DNA from: Candidatus Magasanikbacteria bacterium GW2011_GWA2_56_11
GTDB lineage: Bacteria; Patescibacteriota; Patescibacteriia; Magasanikbacterales; UBA922
DNA length: 52,074 bases
Assembly: GCA_001004885.1 (NCBI GenBank)
Contig: LCRX01000005.1
Span: forward strand, 1-52,074
Direction of reading: 5' to 3'
Program-made: the position numbers and the translations under genes
Part shown: positions 1 through 8,080 of the stretch, piece by piece
Layout: each line of letters begins with the position of its first letter
Position numbering within the stretch: position 1 is the stretch's first letter
The notes under the pieces: model-generated
Databases searched by the model: none
What the model saw: only the letters and a program-made list of their open reading frames with translations
What the model was told of the DNA's origin: nothing

Positions 1-644
1 GGACACTGGGCCGAGTTGAGGACAGGCAATTCGCACTGCAAACCAAGATCGGCCTGGTCTTTCTCGCAAGCCTGTTTATCGTTGCTGCAGCCGATGAAAT
101 CTGCGGTTTTCTTGCTAAAACAAAGATACTGCTTTGCCTGTGCCTTGCACTCAGAAAAAAACTTTTCCGCGGAAGAACTGCTGATGGCAGCGCAGGTTAA
201 TTGCTCCGGAATCCCGTTTCCCGGTTCAAGAACACTAGGCATTATTGTTTGCAACAGTATCGTTCCCTTACCTTCCGCCAATCCCTGGAAAGAGACCGCC
301 ACAGAGACTCCATCCGAAAAACCCACACTGGCTGTCTGTCCGACTTTTACGACCAATGCCTTGGGGGTACCGTTCGTAAAAAAAGCCACCGATTTTGCGT
401 TAAGTCGCGCCACTTTATAAACGGCATCGGGCAGCGCCGAGTTAGCATGCTGTAGTGTTTGCTGCAAGCAAACGGTCGAATAGCCGTCATTAACCGTTTT
501 CACTTTCAACTCGCCAGCGCATTCGCCCTGGCCCACCAGGGCCGCGCCGGCGGCAGCAAGAGCCGAGGCACCAAGCAAAGCTGTTGCCAGCGCTAGCTTA
601 GTGTTAGTAACCGCCTTAACCGCGGTTGCGCTAATTGTCGACAT
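1..644 (-). CDS. Cys-rich exported protein, 3' end outside window
   Basis: An open minus-strand frame runs from an ATG at 644 to the window edge without a stop, giving about 214 residues. The N-terminus has a short polar and basic part, then a hydrophobic Ala/Leu-rich stretch at about residues 17-37, which looks like a signal peptide or anchor. The rest carries nine cysteines, clustered toward the visible C-terminal part, and alternating beta-like segments. I do not recognise the family. The Cys content suggests an extracytoplasmic, disulfide-bonded protein (inference). No SD is obvious upstream. Antisense frames over this stretch look like shadows. Confidence 0.6.
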   Translation of the reverse strand, partial: MSTISATAVKAVTNTKLALATALLGASALAAAGAALVGQGECAGELKVKTVNDGYSTVCLQQTLQHANSALPDAVYKVARLNAKSVAFFTNGTPKALVVKVGQTASVGFSDGVSVAVSFQGLAEGKGTILLQTIMPSVLEPGNGIPEQLTCAAISSSSAEKFFSECKAQAKQYLCFSKKTADFIGCSNDKQACEKDQADLGLQCELPVLNSAQC

Positions 645-746
645 AGTGCGCTAAAATAAATGTAAAACTAGATTAGACAAACACTCATCGCACCCAATTG
701 TCTGTCTCTTACGACCGAAACTTAAAAAATCAAAACAGCAGCTATT

Positions 747-1940
747 TTAGTGGACCTCGCCCTTGTCCATCCCCGTCCAGTCGGCCACCACCTCTTTGAT
801 ATGATCCACGTCCACGAGCGGCCAGCCCTCGGTCTGCTTTACTCGTTTCTCTTCCTCTTCGATTTCTTTTACCTTCTGAACGATTTTTTTACGCAAGGCT
901 TGAAGCGTTTTTTCCTGGGTCGGTGTTTCTTCCTCCGCTTTCAGACCCGCCAGTTCGCGTTTTAGCTTTTCCACCGATTCCGGCAAAGCTCCCTGGAGCC
1001 CGGCTGACACGCGCTGGGCAGCGCCGTGCAAGAGCGCCACGGCATGATCCGGAGCCGCGCCCTCATGAACATTTACCATGGCGGCGGCCTCGTCTATCAC
1101 GTCAATGGCTTTATCCGGCAAACGGCGGCCCTTGATATACTCCTGCGACAGCCTCACGGCTGCTTCGAGCGCCCGGTCGGTGAACTGCACCTTATGGAAG
1201 GTCTCATAATTTTTCTTCACGCCGGCGAGTATTTTGATCGCCTCATCCACTGTCGGCTCGTCAACGAGCACCGCCTGAAAACGCCGGTCCCAACTCTCGT
1301 CCGGCTGGATAAATACTTCGTACTCTTTCTGCGTCGTAGCGCCGATAAGTTGTAGGTCGCCGCGGGCGAGCGCCGGTTTTAATATGTCGGAAAAATTCAC
1401 CGAACCCTCGGCCCCCTTGGTCTGCATGACAGTATGAATCTCGTCGATAAACAGTATAATGGTCCGATTTGAACGCTTAAGTTCGTCTACGATGTGCTTT
1501 ATCCGCTCCTCGAACTCGCCGCGATACTTGGTGCCGGCCAAAAGCTCGGCCACCTGCAGGGAAAGCACCCTCTTGTTCTGCAAAACCGCCGGCACGTCGC
1601 CGGTAACTATCTTGAGCGCCAGCCCTTCGACAATCGCAGTTTTGCCTACGCCGGGCGGCCCAACCAAAACAACATTATTTTTTGTTCGCCGGGTTAGCAC
1701 TTGCGTAACCCGGGTTATCTCTTCCTCCCGGCCGACTACCGGGTCAATCCGGCCCTCGGTGGCCTGGCGGGTAAGGTCAACGGCGTACATATCCAGAGTA
1801 CGGGTGCCGGCCCCGCCGGAAACGGCAAAAGGCCGCCCTCCGGACCGCCGGGAAAAAAGATAAATCGTAACTCCGCCAAGAATGAGTGCTGCCCCGGCGA
1901 AACGCAGTATCTCGTAAATCGAAGCAGAAGCAAGATCCAT
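747..1940 (-). CDS. Membrane-anchored single-AAA ClpB/ClpC-type ATPase
   Basis: This 397-residue protein matches the first AAA+ module (D1) of ClpB/ClpC. A transmembrane helix at about residues 11-29 replaces the usual Clp N-domain. Walker A GPPGVGKT is at 94-101, the pore-loop signature GTKYRGEFEERI follows near 136-147, Walker B ILFIDEIH is near 162-169, and a sensor-1 GATT and an arginine-finger DRRF follow. A coiled-coil segment near 320-370 resembles the ClpB middle region. The protein ends just after the VADWTGM linker that normally leads into D2, so D2 and any ClpP-docking loop are absent. Family D1 modules form hexamers; the membrane role here is unknown. It has its own promoter at 1970-1999. 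Confidence 0.85.
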   Translation of the reverse strand: MDLASASIYEILRFAGAALILGGVTIYLFSRRSGGRPFAVSGGAGTRTLDMYAVDLTRQATEGRIDPVVGREEEITRVTQVLTRRTKNNVVLVGPPGVGKTAIVEGLALKIVTGDVPAVLQNKRVLSLQVAELLAGTKYRGEFEERIKHIVDELKRSNRTIILFIDEIHTVMQTKGAEGSVNFSDILKPALARGDLQLIGATTQKEYEVFIQPDESWDRRFQAVLVDEPTVDEAIKILAGVKKNYETFHKVQFTDRALEAAVRLSQEYIKGRRLPDKAIDVIDEAAAMVNVHEGAAPDHAVALLHGAAQRVSAGLQGALPESVEKLKRELAGLKAEEETPTQEKTLQALRKKIVQKVKEIEEEEKRVKQTEGWPLVDVDHIKEVVADWTGMDKGEVH

Positions 1941-1969
1941 ACTAGAGCTAATTAGACACTAATGGCGCC

Positions 1970-1999
1970 AGTATAACACAAACACAGCTGAGCTTACAA
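1970..1999 (-). promoter_or_regulatory. Promoter of the Clp-like ATPase gene
   Basis: On the minus strand there is a -10 TATACT (1970-1975) and a -35-like TTGTAA (1994-1999) separated by 18 bp. The -10 is followed directly by the palindrome TGGCGCCA, an arrangement also seen at the rplS promoter. The -35 overlaps the stop codon of the upstream yraN gene. Confidence 0.45.
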
Positions 2000-2359
2000 T
2001 GGAAGCAAATATTTTATACACCGCAAAATCGACCGCCGCCGGTCCAAGTAAAGGCTGACGTGTTCAAATCGAATCGAAGTCGTCGCCGTATCAATGCGGT
2101 GCCGAAAACAGTATGCCCGGGCAGCCCGAGCGAGCCGGGACAATTTTCTCCGGTCGGTGGCGCGCTCCGCGCTTCCATCGCCGGCAGTGCGCAATTTGAC
2201 TTCGATAAAACAAAGAGTGCCGCCCTCCCGGGCGACAATATCTATTTCTCCGCCCCGAACCTGAAAGTTAGTGGCCCTGACCACATACCCCTGGCGCAAT
2301 AAAAAATGTACTGCCATGGTCTCGCCCCAGCGGCCGACAGCGCGGGTGTTTGCAAGCAT
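1994..2359 (-). CDS. yraN: YraN/UPF0102 family nuclease-fold protein
   Basis: The product is about 121 residues from the ATG at 2359; a TTG 36 bases further upstream is also open but less likely. The motifs are those of the UPF0102 family: GRWGE near the start, GGEIDIVAREGGTLCFIEVK in the middle, then a basic RRKLSRLARAARAY helix. The Glu-Asp...Glu-x-Lys pattern is the restriction-endonuclease-like core. The cellular role of this family is poorly defined, possibly DNA processing. It precedes the Clp-like ATPase gene on the same strand. Confidence 0.85.
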   Translation of the reverse strand: MLANTRAVGRWGETMAVHFLLRQGYVVRATNFQVRGGEIDIVAREGGTLCFIEVKLRTAGDGSAERATDRRKLSRLARAARAYCFRHRIDTATTSIRFEHVSLYLDRRRSILRCIKYLLPL

Positions 2360-2442
2360 ATCCCTCGAGGATCGTGAACAGTTCACCGCCGGCAAGCTAC
2401 AGGTTGGCGGACATCAACTGGCCCTGGACAATCGGCAACTGT

Positions 2443-2997
2443 CTATTCGTGTCTAAACAATACCAGACAGCGGCTATAAGGACCGAGCGGTAAATCATCC
2501 TGGACAGCGAAGTTATTGTCCCGCGCCCAGGCCGTGAGCGCGCCAAAATCGAGCAGCTGTCCGGCGGCTGGACCGAGATGGGCCAGGGGTTTCACCCAGT
2601 CAACCACGACTATACGCCCCTTAGGCTTCAAGAGCCGGCCTGCCTCGCTGAGCGGCAAAGTCGGATCGCTCGCGTGGAACAGCACGTTGACCATAAATAC
2701 CGCGTCTAGACTCCGGGGCGGTATGGCCACCTTTCCGGTCTGTTCGATATCTGCCCAGACAGTATGTATGTTGACGTAGCCCTCAAGCTCGGCGCGCTTA
2801 CGGACTGATTCCAAGACATCTTTGAGAATATCAACGGCGTAGACAACTCCATGTTCGCCGATAATAAGTCCGGCGGGAAAAACCAGGTGGCCGGTGCGCC
2901 CGGCCCCGAAGTCCGCGATATGCATGCCCGGCTGCAGCCTGGCCTGGGCAAACAAAGCCGCCGGGTCTACCAGATTGTTGCCGCTGTGGTAGGACAT
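2443..2997 (-). CDS. Class I SAM-dependent methyltransferase
   Basis: The 184-residue product is a compact Rossmann-type methyltransferase of the UbiE/Methyltransf_11 kind. The SAM-binding motif I reads HIADFGAGRTGHL near residue 27, an acidic VYAVDIL follows at the end of the second strand, and VDAVFMVNVLFH is motif IV. There is no sequence clue to substrate. The gene lies 3 bp downstream of the small membrane protein at 3001-3246, so the two are probably co-transcribed. Confidence 0.75.
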   Translation of the reverse strand: MSYHSGNNLVDPAALFAQARLQPGMHIADFGAGRTGHLVFPAGLIIGEHGVVYAVDILKDVLESVRKRAELEGYVNIHTVWADIEQTGKVAIPPRSLDAVFMVNVLFHASDPTLPLSEAGRLLKPKGRIVVVDWVKPLAHLGPAAGQLLDFGALTAWARDNNFAVQDDLPLGPYSRCLVLFRHE

Positions 2998-3000
2998 ATG

Positions 3001-3246
3001 TCAGCGCGGCAGACCAAATAGTCCGCCGAAAATCGAAAGTATGATCTCGCCGAGAGCGCCCGTCACCCCGAGCACGGCGAGGACAATGATGATGAGGCCG
3101 ATACCTTTGTACATAAGCCTGGTTCCACCGCCGCCCAGCTTCTCCTCGGCCCAGGCGCTATGGCCAAAATTTTCTAGAAACCACTGCGTTTTAATAACCA
3201 TAAAGGCCCCGAGGACGACTGCCAGGAGGCCGATGATATATTTCAT
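3001..3246 (-). CDS. Small two-helix membrane protein
   Basis: The 81-residue protein has an N-terminal hydrophobic helix (about residues 3-20), a polar middle with WFLENFG and AWAEEKLGGGG, and a second helix at about 47-75. Its overall shape recalls small orphan membrane proteins common in Patescibacteria (from memory, not searched). The function is unknown. It sits directly upstream of the methyltransferase gene. Confidence 0.65.
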   Translation of the reverse strand: MKYIIGLLAVVLGAFMVIKTQWFLENFGHSAWAEEKLGGGGTRLMYKGIGLIIIVLAVLGVTGALGEIILSIFGGLFGLPR

Positions 3247-3305
3247 ACGGTAATTGACACTTATTTACGGGGTGGGTTGTGTAATCTGGACGCGATGCGC
3301 TTTAC

Positions 3306-4046
3306 TTATGATACACCATTACGCTGAGCCAGGCTATATATTTCCTGTGTGGAACCGCCGTGCTCCGGGTAGTAAAAATGAATGGTAAAACGGGGATGGT
3401 CGAGAAGTTTTTTGGCTGGCATATCTTCCATTACCTTATCGGAGTGCAGCAGATCTTCTAAAGTCGCTTTCTTTTCTTCTCCGGCCAAGAGAAGCAGCAG
3501 CCGTTTGGCTTTCATGATAGTGGGAAAAGTGAGCGTCAGGCGATCTTTGGTATGCGATTGCTCGTTATGGGTATACGCTACCAAATGGTTCGGCTCGTGC
3601 AGCGCCGGGGCGCGCGGAAAGAGCGAGCCGATATGGCCGTCCGGGGACATACCCAGGACAACAAGATCCAACGCATGGTCCGGTACCTCCTTAAGCTGTT
3701 TTTCGTAAGTTACGAGAGCCTTATGCATGAGCAATGTCGTGTCAATGAAGTGCACGCCATGCGACTTGCCTTTAAGTTTTTGCAAAAAGTTTTCCGCTAT
3801 AGCGTGGTAGTTGGATCGTTCATGGTCGAAAGGCACATAGCGTTCATCAACCAAAAAAAACTCCAAACGGGAAAAATCCACGTCTTTGTGCTCGGCATAG
3901 GCGCTGTAGACGGCGAGCGGCGTACGCCCCCCGCTTAGGGCAATGTAGACTATATCCTCCGGGCCCTTGGTCCGGCTTACGGCCGCCAGCACTTTAACGC
4001 TTTCGTCGATAAAATCAGCGGCAGAAGAAAATGTCTTGAGTTCCAT
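3306..4046 (-). CDS. pgl: 6-phosphogluconolactonase
   Basis: The 246-residue protein belongs to the NagB/6-phosphogluconolactonase family and would hydrolyse 6-phosphogluconolactone to 6-phosphogluconate in the oxidative pentose phosphate route. Supporting motifs are ALSGGRTP near residue 38 (phosphate loop), FLVDERYVPFDHERSNY in the middle, and LGMSPDGHIGSLFP, the family signature with the catalytic His. Length is typical. No glucose-6-phosphate dehydrogenase lies in the window, but pgi is nearby. A good promoter is present at 4115-4143. Confidence 0.9.
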   Translation of the reverse strand: MELKTFSSAADFIDESVKVLAAVSRTKGPEDIVYIALSGGRTPLAVYSAYAEHKDVDFSRLEFFLVDERYVPFDHERSNYHAIAENFLQKLKGKSHGVHFIDTTLLMHKALVTYEKQLKEVPDHALDLVVLGMSPDGHIGSLFPRAPALHEPNHLVAYTHNEQSHTKDRLTLTFPTIMKAKRLLLLLAGEEKKATLEDLLHSDKVMEDMPAKKLLDHPRFTIHFYYPEHGGSTQEIYSLAQRNGVS

Positions 4047-4114
4047 AAAACATTCAAAATTAAAACTACCCGCCCGAGCCGATAATCGAACGCTTCCGGC
4101 CAGGGCCTACAGTC

Positions 4115-4143
4115 AGTATAAAAACACTTGGGCTTTATGGCAA
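4115..4143 (-). promoter_or_regulatory. Promoter of pgl
   Basis: The minus strand carries TTGCCA (4138-4143), a 17 bp spacer and TATACT (4115-4120). Transcription would start near 4108 and give a leader of about 60 nt before the pgl ATG. Confidence 0.55.
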
Positions 4144-4186
4144 GGGCTCCCGACCGTCCGGCGGCCCCACGGGCCTGTAGCGAACG

Positions 4187-4558
4187 CTAGTGAACGAGCG
4201 GCACAGTCTCGCGATGGTAGTCGTCGCTTAACCGGACGATGTCGTCCTCGCCAAAGTAAGTGCCAGTCTGGACCTCGATAAAAACAAGGTTCTGGTCCCC
4301 GGAATTATAAATCCGGTGCTTCATGCCTACCGGTATATCCACCGTCTCGCCGGCGCGTACGGGCCGCTCAATATCGTCGAGAGTTACCGTGCCCAAGCCC
4401 TGGACGACAAACCAGTGCTCGGCGCGCTCCCGGTGCAGCTGGTAGCTAACCCGTGATCCTGGTTTTAACACCATTTCTTTCACCTTGTAGGCATCCCGCT
4501 CGATCAGGTTGGTAAAACCGCCCCATGGCCTGGCTTCGGTAAAATGATATTCTGTCAT
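4187..4558 (-). CDS. Cupin, type II mannose-6-phosphate isomerase-like
   Basis: The 123-residue single-domain cupin resembles the C-terminal isomerase domain of bifunctional ManC/AlgA proteins. RPWGGFTNL near the N-terminus matches the RPWG motif, and the metal-binding cupin motifs follow: QLHRERAEHWFVVQG and the later IPVGMKHRIYN. The GMP-transferase half is absent, so this is a stand-alone domain. The likely role is mannose-6-phosphate/fructose-6-phosphate interconversion or sugar-nucleotide metabolism (inference). Confidence 0.8.
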   Translation of the reverse strand: MTEYHFTEARPWGGFTNLIERDAYKVKEMVLKPGSRVSYQLHRERAEHWFVVQGLGTVTLDDIERPVRAGETVDIPVGMKHRIYNSGDQNLVFIEVQTGTYFGEDDIVRLSDDYHRETVPLVH

Positions 4559-4569
4559 ATGATGCTGTT

Positions 4570-4762
4570 AGCTAGAACCCACTCCAAAATTATTTAGAAC
4601 CCCCGCTAAAACCATTCTGCTCCAATTTCGACCCGCTTCTGTCGCGGATTTTCCTCATTTAGCCACCATAGTACTGCCGCGCTTACTCAATGCGACAATT
4701 TCCGCTCGAATTATCTTCAAGCCAGACTCAAAATTATTTTTAGGCTGAATTCTGATAAAAAG
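4570..4762 (-). repeat. Hairpin repeat, copy D (reverse orientation)
   Basis: This fills most of the 323-base gap between pgi and the cupin gene. Read on the minus strand, it contains the core TTGAG...AGTACTATGGTGG...AAA (4658-4692), flanked by the stem-like TGTCGC...GCGACA. It ends at the 4570 side with a sequence like the TTTGGGAGTAGGTTCTAG end of copies A and B. The other end has the variant CTGAATTCTGAT. The remaining 4763-4881 holds a separate imperfect hairpin (AGACCA at 4812-4817 pairing with TGGTCT at 4832-4837) that may act as the pgi 3' end. Confidence 0.6.
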
Positions 4763-4881
4763 TCCAACCCAATCCAATCAGACAACCCGACTGCCAAATT
4801 CGGCCTGGCACAGACCAAAACTCGGCCGAACTGGTCTGCCGGCACGATAGACCGACGAGAAAACTAATCGCGCACCGTCTG

Positions 4882-6201
4882 CTAGGTACGTTTCTTGGCG
4901 CCTTGGCGAGCCAGGAGTATCTCTTTCGTAACCTGCTTGGCCCGCTCCACCCCTGGCTGATTGAAAGCATCTACGCCGGTGAGTTCACCCAAAAATGCTG
5001 TCGCGCCCTGAAATAGAATAAATAATTGCCCCAGGTGGTCCTCATCCAGCCGGTCAACCGTTATTGCCAGGTTCGGCCGGTCGTTTTCGGTATACGATCT
5101 CTGCGTGCCTTGACATTCCACGTCCATAAGTTCATTAAAGGACGTCCGCCGCAAAAATGCAAGGGTGCTCTCCCCGGAAGGCGGGCTGGGTATGTTGACG
5201 CGGGGACCTAAATTTTTTACGTTCAGGAACATAATTAGCTTATCGTTGGGTCCTTCGTTGTACAACTGACTCTGAGAATGCTGGTCTGTAACCCCGAGAG
5301 CGCTAACCGGGGTGAGGCCGGCATGGACCGTTTCCCCGCGCTCATCCACGGCCTTGCCGATGCTCTCGGAGAGCAGCTGGCGGTACCAATCGGCAAAGCG
5401 GATTAACTTCTGGGCATAAGGCATAAGTACATTAATGCTTTTGCCCTTTTGGGCCAATAGATGCTGGACAGCCGCCAACCGGAAAGAATCGTTGATCCGT
5501 GGATCCGGGGACAAAAAGCGGTCGCGCATAACCCTAGCGCCGCGCAATAATTTGTCTATGTTGACGCCCATAAAAGCTCCGGGCAAAAGCCCGACCGCCG
5601 TCAGGACGGAGAATCTTCCGCCGACCCGCGGCGGTACCGGAAACGTGGGAATACCGTCGCGCTCGGCGGCGCGGCGCAAAAATCCCTCTTGCGGATCGGT
5701 TACTACCACGAATTGTTGACCCACGCGACCGCCGGCTTTGGCGACTAGAGCCTGAAAATAAAAGTACTGAGCGAGCGTTTCCGGCGTGCCGCCGGATTTG
5801 GTTACCACGATAAACAAGGTCCGTTTGAGGTTAATAACGTCAAGGATTTCACGCATCATTACAGGGTCGATGTTATCGAGAATATACAAGCCGGGGCCCG
5901 GGCGCCGGGCCTTATGCCCGTATAACGGCGTCAGGCTTTGCTGAAGACACGAAGCGCCCAGTGCCGATCCGCCGATACCGAGCACCACCACATCGCGGTA
6001 GCGTTCCCGGCGTTCGCGGACAAACTGCTTTATCTCGGCTACTGCCGCCGTATCATCAATAACACGGAAAAAATCCTGAGCCCGATTTTTAAACTGTTCC
6101 AAACAGGCTGGCAGTCGGATAAAAACTCTGTCCAATTCTTTTTCGGCCAGTCCGTGATCACCGGAAACCTTAAACAAATTGGAGAAATCTATCTGCAACA
6201 T
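4882..6201 (-). CDS. pgi: Glucose-6-phosphate isomerase
   Basis: The 439-residue enzyme interconverts glucose 6-phosphate and fructose 6-phosphate. It is the shorter (about 440-450 residue) bacterial form. Motifs seen are VLGIGGSALGASCL (phosphate-binding loop), VVTKSGGTPETL (second SIS motif), GGRFSVLTAVGLLP, and NEGPNDKL containing a family-conserved Glu. The C-terminal helix has the expected late Lys (GVERAKQVTKEIL). The start ATG at 6201 is AT-rich upstream without a clear SD. Both flanks carry hairpin repeats (copies D and A). Confidence 0.93.
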   Translation of the reverse strand: MLQIDFSNLFKVSGDHGLAEKELDRVFIRLPACLEQFKNRAQDFFRVIDDTAAVAEIKQFVRERRERYRDVVVLGIGGSALGASCLQQSLTPLYGHKARRPGPGLYILDNIDPVMMREILDVINLKRTLFIVVTKSGGTPETLAQYFYFQALVAKAGGRVGQQFVVVTDPQEGFLRRAAERDGIPTFPVPPRVGGRFSVLTAVGLLPGAFMGVNIDKLLRGARVMRDRFLSPDPRINDSFRLAAVQHLLAQKGKSINVLMPYAQKLIRFADWYRQLLSESIGKAVDERGETVHAGLTPVSALGVTDQHSQSQLYNEGPNDKLIMFLNVKNLGPRVNIPSPPSGESTLAFLRRTSFNELMDVECQGTQRSYTENDRPNLAITVDRLDEDHLGQLFILFQGATAFLGELTGVDAFNQPGVERAKQVTKEILLARQGAKKRT

Positions 6202-6216
6202 AAATTTTTATATTTA

Positions 6217-6380
6217 AATCTACTCCCAAAAATAACTTCCGGCTCATTTTTGGCTATTTAGGCGCCAGCAACCTCCGGATTGAGCGGGATACTGGTGGTA
6301 TGGCGATGAAATCCGGGCATTGCTGGCGCCTAACTGATTCAAAATTGATCCTGGGAATTATTTTTGGGAGTAGGTTCTAA
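6217..6380 (+). repeat. Hairpin repeat, copy A
   Basis: This is a nearly full-length imperfect inverted repeat. The ends are CTACTCCCAAAAATAA on the left and TTATTTTTGGGAGTAG on the right. Nested inside are GGCGCCAGCAA and TTGCTGGCGCC, then CCGGATT and AATCCGG. The apex is GAGCGGGATACTGGTGGTAT followed by GGCGATGAAA. The right end supplies the TAG stop codon of the sugar dehydrogenase gene. Confidence 0.75.
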
Positions 6381-7972
6381 ATACGCTTGCCGGCGACACA
6401 TTCCTGTAATTCTTTGGCCGATGTCCAGCCGCACTGCCCGTTTGCCTGCCGCTCGCAGACAGCGTTCTTGTAGCAAGAATACTCTTCTTTATACAGACAG
6501 TCGGTAGCTGTTTCCTGTTGCGCGCACACCTGGCCGCTGCAGCCGGTAACCACGCAACCGCCCGCCGCCGGGCCAGGAGTCTCTGGTTTTTGTTCCCGGT
6601 TACTTGCGCCGACATACGCCACGCGATAAACCACGTTAGCCTTGTCATCCGAGATATAGGTCACGCCGTCTCGCCCCATAAAAATATCCACCGGCCGGCC
6701 GAGCGCGCGATAATCGCTGGCCAGCCAGCCGCTGATAAAGTCCTCCTCGCCCTCATAGACGCCGTCCGGATCCAATTTGTAACGGACAATTTTGTAGCCG
6801 GTCGGCTGGCTTCGGTTCCACGAACCGTGATAAGCCACCAGGAGATCGCCGGCATAACCAGCCGGCCAGCCTGTCTCGGGAACGAACGCCAGCCCCAAAG
6901 GTGCCGAGTGCGCCGGAATATCGATATGGCTCTGAGTGTCCCCGGGTTCCTGGCAAGGATGGCGGATATAAATATTCTTGTCGAAGTCCGTGTCAAGGAC
7001 ATTTTTGCCGTAGCAGATCGGCCAGCCATAAAACTTGCCGGCCTCGACTATGTTTATCTCATCCGGCGGAACAGCGTCCCCCAAATTATCCCTCCCCATC
7101 TCTGTAACCCATAATTTGTTGGTGCGAGGATGGAAAGCCATAAAAACCGCGTTCCTGAGGCCGGAGGCAAAAATCCGCTGTTCCCCGACTACCATATTGG
7201 CCTCTTTGGGCCCGCGCGTAAAATCCAGATCTACGGCCAAAATCGCGCCCCGGCGTTTGTCCTCTTCCCAACAGACATCGCAGGCAGAGCCGACAGAAAC
7301 AAACAAGGTGCCCGTCGTGCCCGGCACTTCTTCGAAAGGCAACTTCTCCCCCCGGAACGCAATCGTCCGGGTGGTGTGCCGGCCGCCGGCGGGCAAATCG
7401 ATGAGTGTTTCAAAGGCAGTGCCATCGATGTAGGTCTCATCACCCGCGCTGCCAACCAAATCCTGGAAATCTTCCCTCTCGATGGTCGTCATGCTTATCC
7501 GGTGCTCCTCGGCCACTAACAACCGGCAAAGCTCCTTGTCCTCGGACAGGTCATTATCCAGCCGGTGGCAGTAGACGGCAAATCCATGCGGACGGTTAAG
7601 GCCCGAAGCCACAATTACCGTCTTTTCTGACGTTCCATCGCGGTCTTCATCCACAAGCGCCTTTATTTTCCCCTCCGCAGGCACGCTAACAAGCAGCGTA
7701 CCCCTAGGGTCAGCCCCCATAGCCCGTGCTGGCCCTACGTCCCGAGCAAAAATTGAAATAACAAAACCCTGAGGCAATGTTAAGGGCGAACCAAGCGCCG
7801 TCTCTACAGGCGGGTATTCAGTTTTCGATCCGGTTCCCAGCCTTTCGGCTATGTCTCCGGCCGGAGGGGTAAGCGCCGGAACAGCCCCGCGCCACTCCCG
7901 CCAGGCGAACAACCCGACGATACCGGCCAAAAAGGCCAACCCTACGCCGGCGCTAACAAATGTTCTGCGCAT
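6377..7972 (-). CDS. Exported PQQ-type sugar (sorbosone) dehydrogenase with eight-cysteine tail
   Basis: The 531-residue protein starts with a membrane helix (about residues 5-24), followed by a linker and a six-bladed beta-propeller of the glucose/sorbosone dehydrogenase family. Propeller motifs include RPHGFAVY, GLRNAVFMAFHP, ELWVTEMGRD-like LWVTEMGRDNLGD, PPDEINIV, FYGWPICYG, HSAPLGLAF, AYHGSWNRS, GRPVDI and GVTYISDD. These enzymes oxidise sugars outside the membrane using PQQ. The last 60 residues hold eight cysteines in the order GC-GC-VC-DC-SC-VC-QC-EC, separated from the propeller by a Pro-rich spacer; this matches what is called an eight-cysteine-cluster domain. A perfect 18 bp palindrome lies 39 bases upstream of the start. 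Confidence 0.85.
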   Translation of the reverse strand: MRRTFVSAGVGLAFLAGIVGLFAWREWRGAVPALTPPAGDIAERLGTGSKTEYPPVETALGSPLTLPQGFVISIFARDVGPARAMGADPRGTLLVSVPAEGKIKALVDEDRDGTSEKTVIVASGLNRPHGFAVYCHRLDNDLSEDKELCRLLVAEEHRISMTTIEREDFQDLVGSAGDETYIDGTAFETLIDLPAGGRHTTRTIAFRGEKLPFEEVPGTTGTLFVSVGSACDVCWEEDKRRGAILAVDLDFTRGPKEANMVVGEQRIFASGLRNAVFMAFHPRTNKLWVTEMGRDNLGDAVPPDEINIVEAGKFYGWPICYGKNVLDTDFDKNIYIRHPCQEPGDTQSHIDIPAHSAPLGLAFVPETGWPAGYAGDLLVAYHGSWNRSQPTGYKIVRYKLDPDGVYEGEEDFISGWLASDYRALGRPVDIFMGRDGVTYISDDKANVVYRVAYVGASNREQKPETPGPAAGGCVVTGCSGQVCAQQETATDCLYKEEYSCYKNAVCERQANGQCGWTSAKELQECVAGKRI

Positions 7973-8010
7973 AAAGTAATGATAAAGACAAAACCGTGCC
8001 GCTTGGTTTA

Positions 8011-8028
8011 GTAATTGTATACAATTAC
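8011..8028. promoter_or_regulatory. Perfect 18 bp palindrome upstream of the sugar dehydrogenase gene
   Basis: GTAATTGTATACAATTAC is perfectly self-complementary and sits between the dehydrogenase start (7972) and a terminator. It includes TATACA, which could serve as a -10 element on the minus strand, so a dimeric regulator bound here would block transcription. No other copy was noticed. Confidence 0.5.
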
Positions 8029-8031
8029 ATC

Positions 8032-8071
8032 CTAACTGAAAAGCCTGGCCGAGGCCAGGCTTTTCAGTTAG
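8032..8071. terminator. Perfect 19 bp hairpin terminator
   Basis: The arms 8032-8050 and 8053-8071 are perfectly complementary with a GC-rich centre (GCCTGGCC/GGCCAGGC) and A/T-rich outer ends. It lies 10 bp beyond the stop codon of the GH113-like gene and, being flanked by A and T runs, could work in both directions. Confidence 0.85.
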
Positions 8072-8080
8072 ATAAAAACG

